From Corallococcus soli (GTDB lineage: Bacteria > Myxococcota > Myxococcia > Myxococcales > Myxococcaceae): a DNA stretch of 64,000 nucleotides. Position 1 is the stretch's first letter, and the number at the start of each line of letters is the position of its first letter. Under the pieces are notes generated by a model. The model saw only the letters and a program-made list of their open reading frames with translations. It ran no database searches and was not told the DNA's origin. Shown here in pieces: positions 18,042-27,019 of the stretch. Where the stretch lies: positions 1,488,001-1,552,000 of the forward strand of contig NZ_JAAIYO010000001.1 of assembly GCF_014930455.1 (NCBI RefSeq), given 5' to 3'. The position numbers were made by a program, and so were the translations under genes.

Positions 18042-18329
18042 GTGCCCGTCATCGTCACGAAGAAGGCCGGCACCTGCACCGCCGAGGGGTGTGGAGGACG
18101 CATCCTCAAGGGGGAGTACGTGGAGTACTCCGCCGCCACCGGCACGCGGCACCTGGAGTGCGCCAGGGCGGCCCAGGGCAGGCGGCCCAACCTGCGCGCC
18201 GGGAAGTGCCGGTGCGGCGCGGCGGTGGCGCCACGCGAAGGCACGCTGACGCTGAAGGAGTCGGCCCGCCGGGGCCGCCGCCGGAAGGTCTGGCTCGTGA
18301 GCTGCCTTCGGTGCCCAACCTCCGGATGA
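18042..18329 (+). CDS. Small zinc-binding phage protein
   Basis: 95 residues from a GTG three bases after the sigma-factor stop. CTAEGCGGRILKGEYVEYS, then HLECARA, forms one likely zinc site (C..C.....H..C) and CRCGAAV with a final CLRC a second. Related short proteins often handle incoming plant- or phage-like DNA ends, but no specific role can be assigned. Confidence 0.65.
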   Translation: MPVIVTKKAGTCTAEGCGGRILKGEYVEYSAATGTRHLECARAAQGRRPNLRAGKCRCGAAVAPREGTLTLKESARRGRRRKVWLVSCLRCPTSG

Positions 18330-18397
18330 GGCTCCAGCGACCCGCCGAAGCGCCCCGGCCGTGCTGGTAGGCTCGCCTCTCCCGGAGGGGTTCCACC

Positions 18398-18751
18398 ATG
18401 CGCTTCATGCTTGCCGTCGCCCTTGCGCTGTCTGCCATTGCCTGCTCGAAGGGGCTCGACACCATCGAGTCCGCCGAGGCGTTCGCGAAGTCGCGCGGCG
18501 TTGCCCTTACGGGGAAGACGGAGAACAAAGAGCAGATCGTCGCGCCCCGGTCCTATGACTACAAGGTCGGCGAGGTTGAGGTCGCGATTCTTCAGTTCAA
18601 TACTTCTGATGCCGCTGGGAAATGGAAGGAGATGATGGACGGCACGCCGTTCGCCTCGGAACAGCGCGTGCGCCACGGCAGTGTCATCTTCCAGGTATGG
18701 GGCGGCGACGATGCGGACCGGCAGAAGGTCGTCGCCGCGCTCGAACCGTGA
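18398..18751 (+). CDS. Predicted lipoprotein
   Basis: 117 residues with an N-terminal signal sequence ending in a lipobox (LSAIAC), so it should be lipid-anchored after cleavage. The rest is a small soluble domain with a YKVGEVEVAILQF strand pair. It has a clear ribosome site (CCCGGAGGGG). It is the last plus-strand gene before the late cluster and converges on it with a three-base gap. Phage lipoproteins often act in superinfection exclusion; that is only a possibility here. Confidence 0.75.
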   Translation: MRFMLAVALALSAIACSKGLDTIESAEAFAKSRGVALTGKTENKEQIVAPRSYDYKVGEVEVAILQFNTSDAAGKWKEMMDGTPFASEQRVRHGSVIFQVWGGDDADRQKVVAALEP

Positions 18752-18754
18752 GCC

Positions 18755-21160
18755 TCACGCCTCCACCCGGAAGCGGACGCCGTCGAGCGATACCTCCGTC
18801 GTGCTGCCGACCATGGGGGTGACGTTCCCGTCGGCCGTGATGCGGACCCAGCCGATGCCGAGGGTGCTCACCACCGGCAGGTGCAACTCGTCGACGGGCC
18901 GGTAGCCCGCGGGCAGGACGAAGGCGGCGCTGCCGAGGGAGCCGTTCTTCATGGAGCCCCCAAGCACGACGTCACCCGCGCTGTTCTTGTAGTACTTCGG
19001 GTTGCCGCGGGGGAACCCGGTGGCCACCCAGCCCGATGCGGGAATCAGCGCCGCGACCTGGTAGTCCTGGGGTCGGGCCTGCACCTCCACCCGCGCCGAG
19101 TCCACGTAGAGCGTGTACGCGAGCGGGTTCACCTTGCCGATGTAGAGCTGGCAGTAGCGCGCGCCGGAGGGGGCGACGGCGCTGGCGCCCCGGCCCAGTT
19201 CCTGCCAACTGGCGCTGAACTGCTTGCGGTCCACCTCCACGACGCTGACGAGGCCGAAGGAGGCATCAAGCCAGGCCAGCAGCAGCACGCTCTGGTAGCT
19301 GGCGTTGAAGGACTCAGGTCCGCCGCGCACCAGCGCGCTCGGAAAGAGCAGGTCGCCCGCCCGGACGGAGAAGCGCTGGCTGCCAATCTTCGTCGCCACC
19401 AGCGTTGGCGCCAGGCGCACGGCACGGACGCCGCTGTAGACGTTGCTCGCCTCGTCGGTCGCATCCACACCCCAGGTGCCCGGGGAGATGCCCCAGCCGT
19501 CCGGCGGCGATGCCGGGTCGCTGAGTGCTTCGAAGTCCGCGTTGAGGGGCCGCTCGGCGTACGTCACCGTGGGCAGCAGCATGGCCGGCGCGACGTACCT
19601 GGGCGCGAGCGTCACCTCGGTGCTGGCGGGGCCCGCGTTGCCCTTCACGTCGCGGGGGATGACGCGCGCGTAGTAGGCGCGGCCGGCCACCAGGTCCTGG
19701 ACGTCGAAGCGCGTGGCGCGGCTGTTCGTCCGGTACGTCGCCTGGGAGGGGATGAAGCCCGCGGTGCTGCTCACGTGCAGCTCGTACGAGTCCCACGCGG
19801 CGCCGGTGTCGGCCGGCGTCCAGGCGAGGGAGAAGCCGTTGACGGTGTTCGTCACCGTCAGGCCCGCCGGCGCCGGTGGGCCGGTGAAGGGCGCGCTGGC
19901 GGCGACGCCCGGGCGCGCGTCCTTCTCCGCCCAGACGGCGCGGCTGGTGCTGGGCCGGCCCTGCAACTGGAGCTTCGTCCGGGCCTCGCCGGAGGAAGCG
20001 CACTCGTGCTCCGCGGAGACGACGGCGATGCGCTGAGGCGTGTCGAAGTGCACGTCGTCCGGCAGCACCTCCACCAGGTCCCCCGCCTCCAGGTACCAGT
20101 GCACGCCGGGCAGCGTCAGCGACAGGCTGAGCGCGGACTCGGAGAGGTCCGCGAGGGCCGCGTCCGCCAGCCGCTGCGCCTCCGCCGGGGTGTCAATGAG
20201 GCTGGTGGCGCCTTCCGCCACCTGCATCCACCGGCGCCCGTAAAGCGCGATGGAGGTGGGGTTGGTGGCCGTCACCGTCTTGCGCTTCTTCGCGCCGGTG
20301 GCGTCCTTGTCCGCCTTGTCCGAGTACACCACCTCCACCACGTTGCGTACGTGCTCCAGGCTGCGTTTCAGTTCGCCCAGCTCCTGCACGGTGTCCGGGC
20401 CGAAGGTGGCCACGGGCACGTCCGTCAGGCGCTCCGGGCTCCAGAGGGTGAGGGCGAAGGCGCCCGCGTCCTCGCGCCAGCGCATGCGCACGTCCCAGCC
20501 AATCTGCTCAGCCAGGAAGGTCACCGCGTCCAGCAGGGGCTCCCGCTCCTGCACGTAGGGGCCGCGCACGGAGAGCGGATCCACCGGCGTGTAGAGGCCG
20601 AAGGAGGTCATGCCGTTGTCGTTGAGGATGGACTGGATGACGGCCTGCACGGGCGTGCCCGCAGTGCTGCCGTAGGTGCGCTCCACCTCCGCCCAGGTGT
20701 CCTGTAGCAGCCCGCCCAGGTCCCTCCCGGTGAGGCGCAGCTCGTCCCCGCCCGCGTCCACCTCGTCGATGCGGCCGCGCCACACCTCGCGCCAGGCGCC
20801 GGAGGGGACGTCCATGCGGCGCGTATCTAGCGGCACCGTGGCGAGCTCCACGCGGAAGTACGCCCCCTCGCGCAGCAGCGGCGTGTAGGCGCCGTCCACC
20901 GTGTTGAGGAAGCTGCTCACCACCATGGGCGCGAGCGCCAGGCGCGTGCCGTCCGGGCCGTTACGCGCCACGGCGACGCTCGCCGTGGAGACGGGCGCGT
21001 CGATGCTGTCCGACCAGGAGACGCCCAGCAGGTAGTCCCCGGGCAGCAGCGTGGTGAGGTCCGTCCAGGTGGCGCCGCGCAGCACCAGGACGCGCAGGTG
21101 CGAGGCGAAGCCCGCGCGGCAGGAGAGGGCGGCGGTTTCGGCGGGGGAAAGGGTGCGCAT
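18755..21160 (-). CDS. Tail-tip/receptor-binding protein with fibronectin III domain
   Basis: 801 residues, the last gene of the late operon. Residues 1-420 resemble tail-hub proteins: beta-rich start, VELATVPLD, then a central GRDLGGLLQDTW and EAGDLVEVLPDDV typical of hub proteins that scaffold the tail tip. Residues 425-530 (PPAPAGLTVTNTVNGFSLAW, SYELHVSS, YYARVIPRD) are a fibronectin type III domain. The C-terminal 250 residues look like a carbohydrate-binding jelly roll plus a tip domain. The ATG at 21160 is one base from the upstream stop. Probably the adhesin that contacts the myxobacterial surface. Confidence 0.8.
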   Translation of the reverse strand: MRTLSPAETAALSCRAGFASHLRVLVLRGATWTDLTTLLPGDYLLGVSWSDSIDAPVSTASVAVARNGPDGTRLALAPMVVSSFLNTVDGAYTPLLREGAYFRVELATVPLDTRRMDVPSGAWREVWRGRIDEVDAGGDELRLTGRDLGGLLQDTWAEVERTYGSTAGTPVQAVIQSILNDNGMTSFGLYTPVDPLSVRGPYVQEREPLLDAVTFLAEQIGWDVRMRWREDAGAFALTLWSPERLTDVPVATFGPDTVQELGELKRSLEHVRNVVEVVYSDKADKDATGAKKRKTVTATNPTSIALYGRRWMQVAEGATSLIDTPAEAQRLADAALADLSESALSLSLTLPGVHWYLEAGDLVEVLPDDVHFDTPQRIAVVSAEHECASSGEARTKLQLQGRPSTSRAVWAEKDARPGVAASAPFTGPPAPAGLTVTNTVNGFSLAWTPADTGAAWDSYELHVSSTAGFIPSQATYRTNSRATRFDVQDLVAGRAYYARVIPRDVKGNAGPASTEVTLAPRYVAPAMLLPTVTYAERPLNADFEALSDPASPPDGWGISPGTWGVDATDEASNVYSGVRAVRLAPTLVATKIGSQRFSVRAGDLLFPSALVRGGPESFNASYQSVLLLAWLDASFGLVSVVEVDRKQFSASWQELGRGASAVAPSGARYCQLYIGKVNPLAYTLYVDSARVEVQARPQDYQVAALIPASGWVATGFPRGNPKYYKNSAGDVVLGGSMKNGSLGSAAFVLPAGYRPVDELHLPVVSTLGIGWVRITADGNVTPMVGSTTEVSLDGVRFRVEA

Positions 21161-21161
21161 G

Positions 21162-22031
21162 TCAGGTGCCCTCCGGCTGCTGCCACAACTCGAAGTCCAG
21201 GTACTGGCCCTGCACCCGCGCGCCGTCCTCCGAGTACTCCACGGCGGCCGCGTCGCCTGCCTGGCCCAGCACCTGGAAGGGGCCGGGCACGCCGACGCCC
21301 GTGGCCGTGTGGTACGGCAGCGGGCCGAAGGGGTGGCCCGCCGCGCCCCACGCGTACCACTGGGGAATCCACGCCCGCGGCACGTCGTAGGGCAGCAGCA
21401 CGAGGTCATCCACGTCGAGCACGCTCGGGGTGCCCATCTCAGCCGTGCGGTTGGCGATGGAAAGTGCGTTGGGAGTGAGGAGCCCGACGCCCAGGCCGAT
21501 GCCCGTTTCGCCGATGAGGTCCGCGGCTGGGTGCCACTCCTCCCCATCCTTCCAGGACATGTCTGCATTTGGGTCCACGATGAGGTGCACCCATGCCCCG
21601 GAGCTGAAGGCGCCCTTCACCCACGCCCCCACGAGGTACGTGGTGGCGGTCCCCGTGGCCCAGGTGACGGAGGCGCCGGGCGCGAGCACCAGGCCGCCCG
21701 TCCCGAAGCGCGGCGTGGAGCTGCCGGGCCCCACGCCGACGGTCCCGGTGACGGTGCCCGGGGCGCCCTTGCTGCTGACGAGTCCCGCCGTGCCGTTGGC
21801 GTCGAAGGCCCAGGAGTGGCCGTCCCCGTCGATGAGGCGGCGCAGGGCCTGGGCCTCCGGCAGCGGCAGGGGCGGCGTGCCACCGGACCAGGAGAAGACG
21901 CGTGCTCGGGTGCCACTCATGGCCCAGCCACGGAAGCTCCGCACGCGCGGGCCCAGCAGCGTGGGCTTCTGCATGAGTCCCTTGGCAGTGGAGCAGCGGA
22001 CCTCGATGCCGGACAGCTGGAGGTAGGCCAT
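21162..22031 (-). CDS. Distal tail protein, probable
   Basis: 289 residues between tape measure and tail tip, the usual place for the distal tail protein. The sequence is beta-rich with SFRGWAMSGTRARVFSW near the start and a concanavalin-like middle (TGTATTYLVGAWVKGAF, WVHLIVDPNADM). No direct family match is recognised, so the call rests on synteny. It begins with ATG touching GGGC of the CCCTTCT box (22032-22058). Confidence 0.6.
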   Translation of the reverse strand: MAYLQLSGIEVRCSTAKGLMQKPTLLGPRVRSFRGWAMSGTRARVFSWSGGTPPLPLPEAQALRRLIDGDGHSWAFDANGTAGLVSSKGAPGTVTGTVGVGPGSSTPRFGTGGLVLAPGASVTWATGTATTYLVGAWVKGAFSSGAWVHLIVDPNADMSWKDGEEWHPAADLIGETGIGLGVGLLTPNALSIANRTAEMGTPSVLDVDDLVLLPYDVPRAWIPQWYAWGAAGHPFGPLPYHTATGVGVPGPFQVLGQAGDAAAVEYSEDGARVQGQYLDFELWQQPEGT

Positions 22032-22058
22032 GCCCGGGAAGAAGGGGCGGCCCGGGCG
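22032..22058 (-). promoter_or_regulatory. CCCTTCT start box
   Basis: The whole gap between the tape-measure stop and the next ATG: GGGCCGCCCCTTCTTCCC then GGGC touching ATG. No Shine-Dalgarno sequence. Confidence 0.6.
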
Positions 22059-24674
22059 CTACGCGTACCGGCTGGTGACGGGCGCGGCGGTGCCGTAGAC
22101 GCGGATGCCGAAACGGCGCTGGACGGCCTCGGCCGTCTTCATCGCCTCGGCCATGGCCTCCTCCGTGTCGTAGCCGGTGATGTTGAAGATGTAGTTGAAG
22201 AGCGAGCCTGCCGAGCCCTCCGGAGGCACCACCGGGCCGCCGCCAGAAGGGGACGGGGGCGGCTGGCCGGGGGCGGGCGGCGCGCTCCCGCCGGGCGTGT
22301 TGGGGCCCTCCTGCTCGTCCTGCGCGTCGAAGCGTCGCAAGGCCACCTTCCAGAGAGCGGGCACGTTGGAGAGCGCCTCGTTGACGTCCGCGAGCGCGTC
22401 CCTGTTCTTGAGCACCTCCGCCGTCTCCTCGGCCTTGCGCTTCGCCGCGTCCCAGGTGACGTCCTTCAGGTTCGTGATGCTCTCGTTGAGCGAGTCGGTG
22501 TTGATTTTCGCGGACTCCATGCTGTCCCCCCAGTCGCGCAGGAAGCCGAGCGGGTGCGCGCCGAAGATGCTGATGTCCCCCAGCTTCTTGAACACCCACT
22601 GGATGGCGCTGATGATGCCGTTCCAGGCGCTGGCCAACCCCTTGATGATGTAGAGGATGGCTAGGCCCACGTAGCGCAGCACCTCGAAGACGCCCTTCAG
22701 GACGCCCTCCACGAGCCAGCTGATGGCCGACGCGAGCGCCTTGAAGGCTCCGCTCAGGACGGGCGTGAGGGCCTGGAGGATTTCGCCCACCATGACGATG
22801 ACGGGCGCGAAGTCCTCCAGGATGTCCCCGAGCATCTCCAGGAACGGCTGGATGAGGTTCACCACCACGTCGATGACGTAGCCCACCGCGCCCAGCAGCG
22901 GCTGGAGCCCGCGGCCAATGGCCCCGAAAATGTCCGACACCTGCGAGACAATGCCGTTGAGGATCTCGATGGCGCCGGCCATCTCCTCGGTGCCCATGAG
23001 CAGCTCGCCGATGGCGGCGATGACAGCGCCCCAGAAGCCGCCCGCCTCGAAGCCCTGCTTCGCGCTGTTGATGATGCCGCCCAGCTCGCCCAGTCGGTTG
23101 ACGAAGCCCGCGATGAGGCTGTCCTTCGCGGCGGCAGCAGCTGCGGCCGCGTCCTCGGCGGCCCGGCGGATGGAGTCCGCGAGGGCCTTCGCTTGGTCCT
23201 CCACCGACTTGTTGTAGGCGTCCATGGCGGAGGAGCCCAGCCCGCCGCGAAGGCGCTCCGCGAAGCGGTCCGTCCCGGCATGGCCCGCGGCGGACACCTC
23301 GATGTCATCCGGCTTGCGGATGTGGGCTTGCGCGTTCCCGTCGAAGAGCGAGGCAAGGAGGCCCTTCAGGTCCTCCATCTTCGCCTTCCACTCCTCGACC
23401 GTCTTCGAGTTGAGGACAGCCTTCATCATCTCCTCAAGGCCAGAGGCGGAGTGTTGGAGTCCCACGCCCACCGTGTCCTTGGCCGCAGCGCCCGCAACTT
23501 TCGCCGCGTCGGCGGCCTTCGTCGCGATGAGGATGGCACCCTTGTTCAATTCCGAGGTCACCTTCTTGAATTGCTCGCTCGCTGCGGATCCACCTGCGGC
23601 GAATCCAGCTGAGATCAACTTCTTGATGCCTTCCCCGGTGGTCGCCTCTGCCTTTCTCAGTTCGCCTGCAACGCCGCGCATTTGGGCCGCCTCTGCGATG
23701 GGACGCAGGATGCGTGCTGTTTCACTCACCAGGAACGCGACGAAGTCGAGGGAGCGATTGACGATGGCTTCAACGGTGCCTGCCACGGCGGCGAACGCGA
23801 GACGGAAGACGTCCGCCAGCTTCGTGGCGACGTCGCTCAGTCCTCCCATCATCTCCGCGACGGACTGGGACATCGCGCTCCAGGCCTCCTTGGCCAGGAG
23901 CTTGATGTCACCCCAGCTCTTGTAGACGCTGCCGGCGACCAAGGCGATGCCGGCGAGGGCCGCGACGACGGCCAGGATGGGGATGGCCGCCGTGGCGAAG
24001 CCCAGCGCCATGCGCCCGATGCTCGCCATGAGGGACGGCATGGACGCAGTGAACTCCGCCACCGTGGCGCCTAGCCCCCCAAGGCCCGACTTCATGCCCG
24101 CCAGGGACTTCCCGATGTCCACTTTCGCCAGCGCCTGGAGGGATTGGAGGGCTTTGCCCGCGCCCGCGCCCAGGTAGGTGAAGGCGGGGAGGACGGCCTT
24201 GCTCGTCTCCAGCACCAGCGCCATGCCCTTGGTCATCCCCTCCATCGCGCCCGCCAGCTTCCCGACGGCGCCGAGGCCGAGGCCCACGCCGGCCACCCAC
24301 GCGGCGATGCTCGCGCCCGCGCGCTTCGTCGCGGGTGAGAGGGATTGGAGCTTGGCCACCACCTGCTCGATGACGTTCGCCACCTTCTTCACGAGGGGCA
24401 CGAAGAGGTCCCCCAGCTCGGCGGCAAGCGTGATGAGCAGGTCCTTGATGCGCTCGGTCTGATCCTTCATCGCCGCGTTGGACTCGGCGGAGGCCGCCAC
24501 CGCCGCGGCGATGCCGGCGGCCACCACGGCGCCGATGTTGCCGATGGGCTCCGCCGCCTCCTTCACCTGCTTGGCGGCCTTCTCGACGCCCTTCACCAAC
24601 TTGCCCACGCTGACGAGGGCTTCGCCGATGCTCGCGGTGACGGCGACGTAGAGGTCGCCCACTTTCAAGGCCAT
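22059..24674 (-). CDS. Tail tape measure protein
   Basis: 871 residues, the longest phage protein here, setting tail length. The N-terminus reads VGDLYVAVTASIGEAL, followed by long alanine-rich helices and several hydrophobic stretches (IGAVVAAGIAAAVAA, IPILAVVAALAGIALVAG, then repeated amphipathic membrane-active segments around residues 560-700), as in other siphovirus tape measures. Position directly after the tail chaperones and before the tip genes confirms the call. At about 28.7 bases per nanometre-equivalent I make no length estimate. Confidence 0.93.
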   Translation of the reverse strand: MALKVGDLYVAVTASIGEALVSVGKLVKGVEKAAKQVKEAAEPIGNIGAVVAAGIAAAVAASAESNAAMKDQTERIKDLLITLAAELGDLFVPLVKKVANVIEQVVAKLQSLSPATKRAGASIAAWVAGVGLGLGAVGKLAGAMEGMTKGMALVLETSKAVLPAFTYLGAGAGKALQSLQALAKVDIGKSLAGMKSGLGGLGATVAEFTASMPSLMASIGRMALGFATAAIPILAVVAALAGIALVAGSVYKSWGDIKLLAKEAWSAMSQSVAEMMGGLSDVATKLADVFRLAFAAVAGTVEAIVNRSLDFVAFLVSETARILRPIAEAAQMRGVAGELRKAEATTGEGIKKLISAGFAAGGSAASEQFKKVTSELNKGAILIATKAADAAKVAGAAAKDTVGVGLQHSASGLEEMMKAVLNSKTVEEWKAKMEDLKGLLASLFDGNAQAHIRKPDDIEVSAAGHAGTDRFAERLRGGLGSSAMDAYNKSVEDQAKALADSIRRAAEDAAAAAAAAKDSLIAGFVNRLGELGGIINSAKQGFEAGGFWGAVIAAIGELLMGTEEMAGAIEILNGIVSQVSDIFGAIGRGLQPLLGAVGYVIDVVVNLIQPFLEMLGDILEDFAPVIVMVGEILQALTPVLSGAFKALASAISWLVEGVLKGVFEVLRYVGLAILYIIKGLASAWNGIISAIQWVFKKLGDISIFGAHPLGFLRDWGDSMESAKINTDSLNESITNLKDVTWDAAKRKAEETAEVLKNRDALADVNEALSNVPALWKVALRRFDAQDEQEGPNTPGGSAPPAPGQPPPSPSGGGPVVPPEGSAGSLFNYIFNITGYDTEEAMAEAMKTAEAVQRRFGIRVYGTAAPVTSRYA

Positions 24675-24698
24675 GACGGGACTCCGGAGGCGCGTCGT

Positions 24699-24941
24699 CT
24701 ACCGCTTCGGCTTGGGGCCGAAGCGGTAGACGGTGGTGGTCCTCACCGAGGCAGGGCCCCGGGAGGAGGGAGCGGAGGCGCCAGGTGCTGGAAGGCGCGC
24801 CTTCATCTCCTCGTTCTCCTGCTCGCAGTAGGCCAGCAGGTGCACGACGTCGGACCAGGGCCAGTCGCGCACTTCCTCGGGCGACACGCCCACCAGCTTC
24901 GCCACCCCGTAGATGACGCTCAGCTCGGGGTGGCTTCGGAG
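24699..24941 (-). CDS. Tail assembly chaperone extension (gpT-like), made by -1 frameshift
   Basis: An 80-residue frame with no usable start of its own, lying -1 to the end of the upstream chaperone gene. It reads LRSHPELSVIYGVAKL, then VSPEEVRDWPWSDVVHLLAY. Ribosomes slipping on GGGAAAC (24947-24941) would fuse it to the first 121 residues of the chaperone to give a 201-residue protein, as lambda does with gpG and gpGT. The extension is expected to recruit tail-tube subunits to the tape measure encoded next. Confidence 0.82.
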   Translation of the reverse strand, partial: LRSHPELSVIYGVAKLVGVSPEEVRDWPWSDVVHLLAYCEQENEEMKARLPAPGASAPSSRGPASVRTTTVYRFGPKPKR

Positions 24942-25303
24942 TTTCCCCGGGCCTCCTCCACCGTCGGGCCACCGAAGGCGGAGGAGAAGTCCTTGCCGTA
25001 CTCGTCGAGCCAGGGCTCGTTCTTCACGGCGGCGCTGTCCTCCTGCTCGAAGACGCGCTTCACCCCGCCCGGGTGGTAGAGGCACACGATGGCGATCCGC
25101 GCGAGGAAGTGCATGCCGGCGTCCTCGTCGACGGGGTTGTTCTTGTCGTCGAGCTCTCCGGCCTTCCTGCTGCACGCCAGCGCGGCCGTCTTGTCTCCCG
25201 ACGACGGCTCGCAGATGTCGTAGTCCGCGCCGCCGATGGCGATGCGCTTGTGGAACTTCCGGGCCATGCCGAGGGGCTTGCGGTACTGGGGGACGTCGCT
25301 CAT
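24920..25303 (-). CDS. Tail assembly chaperone (gpG-like)
   Basis: A 127-residue acidic protein between tail tube and tape measure. It contains KFHKRIAIGGADYDICEP near the N-terminus and ends just past the GGGAAAC slip site. The arrangement of a short chaperone with an overlapping -1 frame is conserved in tailed phages even when sequence is not. It is needed for assembly but absent from virions in known cases. Confidence 0.85.
   Translation of the reverse strand: MSDVPQYRKPLGMARKFHKRIAIGGADYDICEPSSGDKTAALACSRKAGELDDKNNPVDEDAGMHFLARIAIVCLYHPGGVKRVFEQEDSAAVKNEPWLDEYGKDFSSAFGGPTVEEARGNSEATPS
24941..24947 (-). promoter_or_regulatory. Programmed -1 frameshift slippery heptamer GGGAAAC
   Basis: Read G GGA AAC in the gene frame, so both tRNAs can re-pair as GGG AAA after a -1 slip. 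It lies six codons before the zero-frame stop and the new frame stays open for 80 codons. Confidence 0.85.
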
Positions 25304-25328
25304 GTCTGGCTTCTCCAGGTGGACGGCT

Positions 25329-25348
25329 GCGAGGGGAAGAAGGGGCGG
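25329..25348 (-). promoter_or_regulatory. CCCTTCT box after the tail-tube stop
   Basis: GCCGCCCCTTCTTCCCC follows the tail-tube stop directly. The next ATG is 45 bases on, after GTCCACCTGGAGAAG. Confidence 0.5.
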
Positions 25349-25804
25349 CTACACCGCGACGGGGGCGCCCTGGCCGGTGAGGCTGACGGTGAGCTTGTCC
25401 ACGTCCGACGACGGGCCGCCGGAGTCGAAGGACATGACGCGCACCTTGTAGCGCTTGCCGCGCAGGCCGGCCGTCGCGTCCGCGTCCCGGATGACGTGCA
25501 GGTAGCCAATCTTCCGGAACTGCCCCTCCAGCGCGTCCTGCGCGGGGTTGCCCCGGACGCGGTGGCCACTGAGGCTGATGGTCAAGCCGGTGAGGGTGGC
25601 GGCGTTCTTCTTGTACCCGTCGCCGCCGTAGTAGTTCGTGTCGACGCTGTCGGCCGCCTCGGAGACGGAGCACTCCGTGATGCCGTCCAGCTCGGTGGCG
25701 ACGGGCTCGGGGTCGACCTCCGCCTCTTCGAGGGTGACGAGCGGGGTGGTGGGCAGGAGGGTGAAGTGGACCTTCTGCGCGTAGAGGACTTCCGGGTCAG
25801 CCAT
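25349..25804 (-). CDS. Major tail tube protein
   Basis: 151 residues. Position, size and beta-rich sequence (VLYAQKVHFTLLPTTPLVTL, GLTISLSGHRVRGNP, YKVRVMSFDSGGPSSD, KLTVSLTGQG) fit a siphovirus tail tube subunit. Two ATGs are available six bases apart; the second (25804) was chosen because AAAGG sits seven bases before it whereas the first is too close to that site. It follows the HK97-gp10-like gene and precedes the chaperones. Confidence 0.8.
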   Translation of the reverse strand: MADPEVLYAQKVHFTLLPTTPLVTLEEAEVDPEPVATELDGITECSVSEAADSVDTNYYGGDGYKKNAATLTGLTISLSGHRVRGNPAQDALEGQFRKIGYLHVIRDADATAGLRGKRYKVRVMSFDSGGPSSDVDKLTVSLTGQGAPVAV

Positions 25805-25818
25805 GGCCATGCCTTTCG

Positions 25819-26265
25819 CTACTTCGGGGGGAACAGCTTCTTCAGCGCCTGCTCGATGGCTGTCTTCACGCCCTTGCGGCCCACGGTGCGCGAGCGGCGG
25901 AAGGCCTTCTTCAGGAAGTGGGGGGGCGGGTTGATGAACTGGTCGCCCCAGTGGAAGCCCTCGTGGATGGCGCCGGCCGCGGGGTGCGCGTAGCCGGCCA
26001 CCCAGGTGGTGGAGAGGCGCCTGTCCAGGCGGTACTCGGGCCCGTCGATGAAGCCCGTGTCGGCGAGCGGGCGCGTGTCCTCCAGGAGGAGGCCGTCGTT
26101 GTCGTACTCGACGTCCCGGTCCCCGCGCGGCACGTTGAATTGCGACAAGTCCAACGCGTGGCGGACGGTTGCGCGCAGGGGCTTGTCCAACTCGCGCAGC
26201 ACCTCGGGCGCGCGCTGGCGCAGCTTCAGGAGAGGGCGGAGGTCGAGCTTCACGCGGACAGGCAT
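25819..26265 (-). CDS. HK97 gp10-like tail completion protein
   Basis: 148 residues. The basic N-terminal helix (KLDLRPLLKLRQRAPEVLRE) and the C-terminal AGAIHEGFHWGDQFINPPPH, FLKKAF pattern are those of HK97 gp10-type proteins, which lie at the head-tail joint. The gene order connector, gp10-like, terminator, tube is standard. It starts after a CCCTTCT box. Confidence 0.75.
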   Translation of the reverse strand: MPVRVKLDLRPLLKLRQRAPEVLRELDKPLRATVRHALDLSQFNVPRGDRDVEYDNDGLLLEDTRPLADTGFIDGPEYRLDRRLSTTWVAGYAHPAAGAIHEGFHWGDQFINPPPHFLKKAFRRSRTVGRKGVKTAIEQALKKLFPPK

Positions 26266-26294
26266 ACGCACCCAGAAGGGGCGCCCGCCTCGCG
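26266..26294 (-). promoter_or_regulatory. CCCTTCT start box
   Basis: Fills the gap between two late genes; core GGCGCCCCTTCTGGG six bases before the ATG, with no ribosome site. Confidence 0.55.
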
Positions 26295-26699
26295 TCAGCC
26301 GGCGTAGGCCAGGGTGACGGTGAAGGCGAAGCGGTGCTTGTCGTTGCCGTCCGGGCCCATGTACGCGGGGGCGCCCTGGGCGCGGCAGGAGCTGTAGCCG
26401 GGGACGGACGCCAGGTGCAGCGCGCTCCAGCACCGGCGGGCCAGGGCCTGGGCGTCCGCGTAGGTGCGGCCGCGCGCAACGACTTGCACGTCCGGCTGGA
26501 GGTAGCTGCGGCCCGTGCCCATGTAGTCCTCGGGCGCGTCGCCGCTCACCTCGCGCACGGCCACCATCAGCGGCGGGGCACTCACTGGCCAGGGGCCCAT
26601 GTAGAGGCTGGGCGGGGTGGCCGTCTGGGAGACGCCCAGGCCTGCGTCCTCCAGCACCCGGGCCACGTGCAGCTCCACGTCCTTCAGCGCGGCACCCAT
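26295..26699 (-). CDS. Tail terminator protein, probable
   Basis: 134 residues with the terminator/minor-capsid pattern QPDVQVVARGRTYADAQALA followed by a short helix and an edge strand (HRFAFTVTLAYAG). Located between the head-closure and gp10-like genes, where the protein that caps the tail tube is usual. It overlaps the upstream stop by one base. Assigned by pattern and synteny. Confidence 0.68.
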   Translation of the reverse strand: MGAALKDVELHVARVLEDAGLGVSQTATPPSLYMGPWPVSAPPLMVAVREVSGDAPEDYMGTGRSYLQPDVQVVARGRTYADAQALARRCWSALHLASVPGYSSCRAQGAPAYMGPDGNDKHRFAFTVTLAYAG

Positions 26700-27019
26700 C
26701 AGACGTACACCTCGTAGTGGTCCAACTTCCCGCGGATGTCGAAGCAGGGGGTGACGCGCAGCGGCCGGCGCTGGGTGTCGAGGTCGCCCGGGGTGTCGCC
26801 GGGCAGCCAGAGGGCGTCCCCGGGCTCCACCTTCACGAGGGTGAAGAGGACGGCCTCGGACGTGGCGTCGGTGCCGTCCGAGGCGACGAGCCGCTTCGTG
26901 CTGCCTTCGAAGCGGCAGGCGTGCTCCGTGGGCTCGGCGAAGTCCTCCTCGCTCCGGGCGTTGGTGGCCAGCAACCTGGCCAGGCTGAATCGCTGCTTCA
27001 TGCGGTGGCCCAGCAGCAT
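26699..27019 (-). CDS. Head-closure/stopper protein, probable
   Basis: 106 residues. A short helical start (MLLGHRMKQRFSLARLLATN) is followed by a small beta-barrel rich in acidic turns (LVKVEPGDALWLPGDTPGDL). Its ATG overlaps the upstream stop (ATGA). Size and place between connector and terminator suggest a head-closure protein; no family motif is recognised. Confidence 0.6.
   Translation of the reverse strand: MLLGHRMKQRFSLARLLATNARSEEDFAEPTEHACRFEGSTKRLVASDGTDATSEAVLFTLVKVEPGDALWLPGDTPGDLDTQRRPLRVTPCFDIRGKLDHYEVYV

Noticed and set aside
22244-22256. AGAAGGGG on the plus strand within the tape-measure gene
   Set aside because: Internal to a conserved frame and not next to any start or stop.
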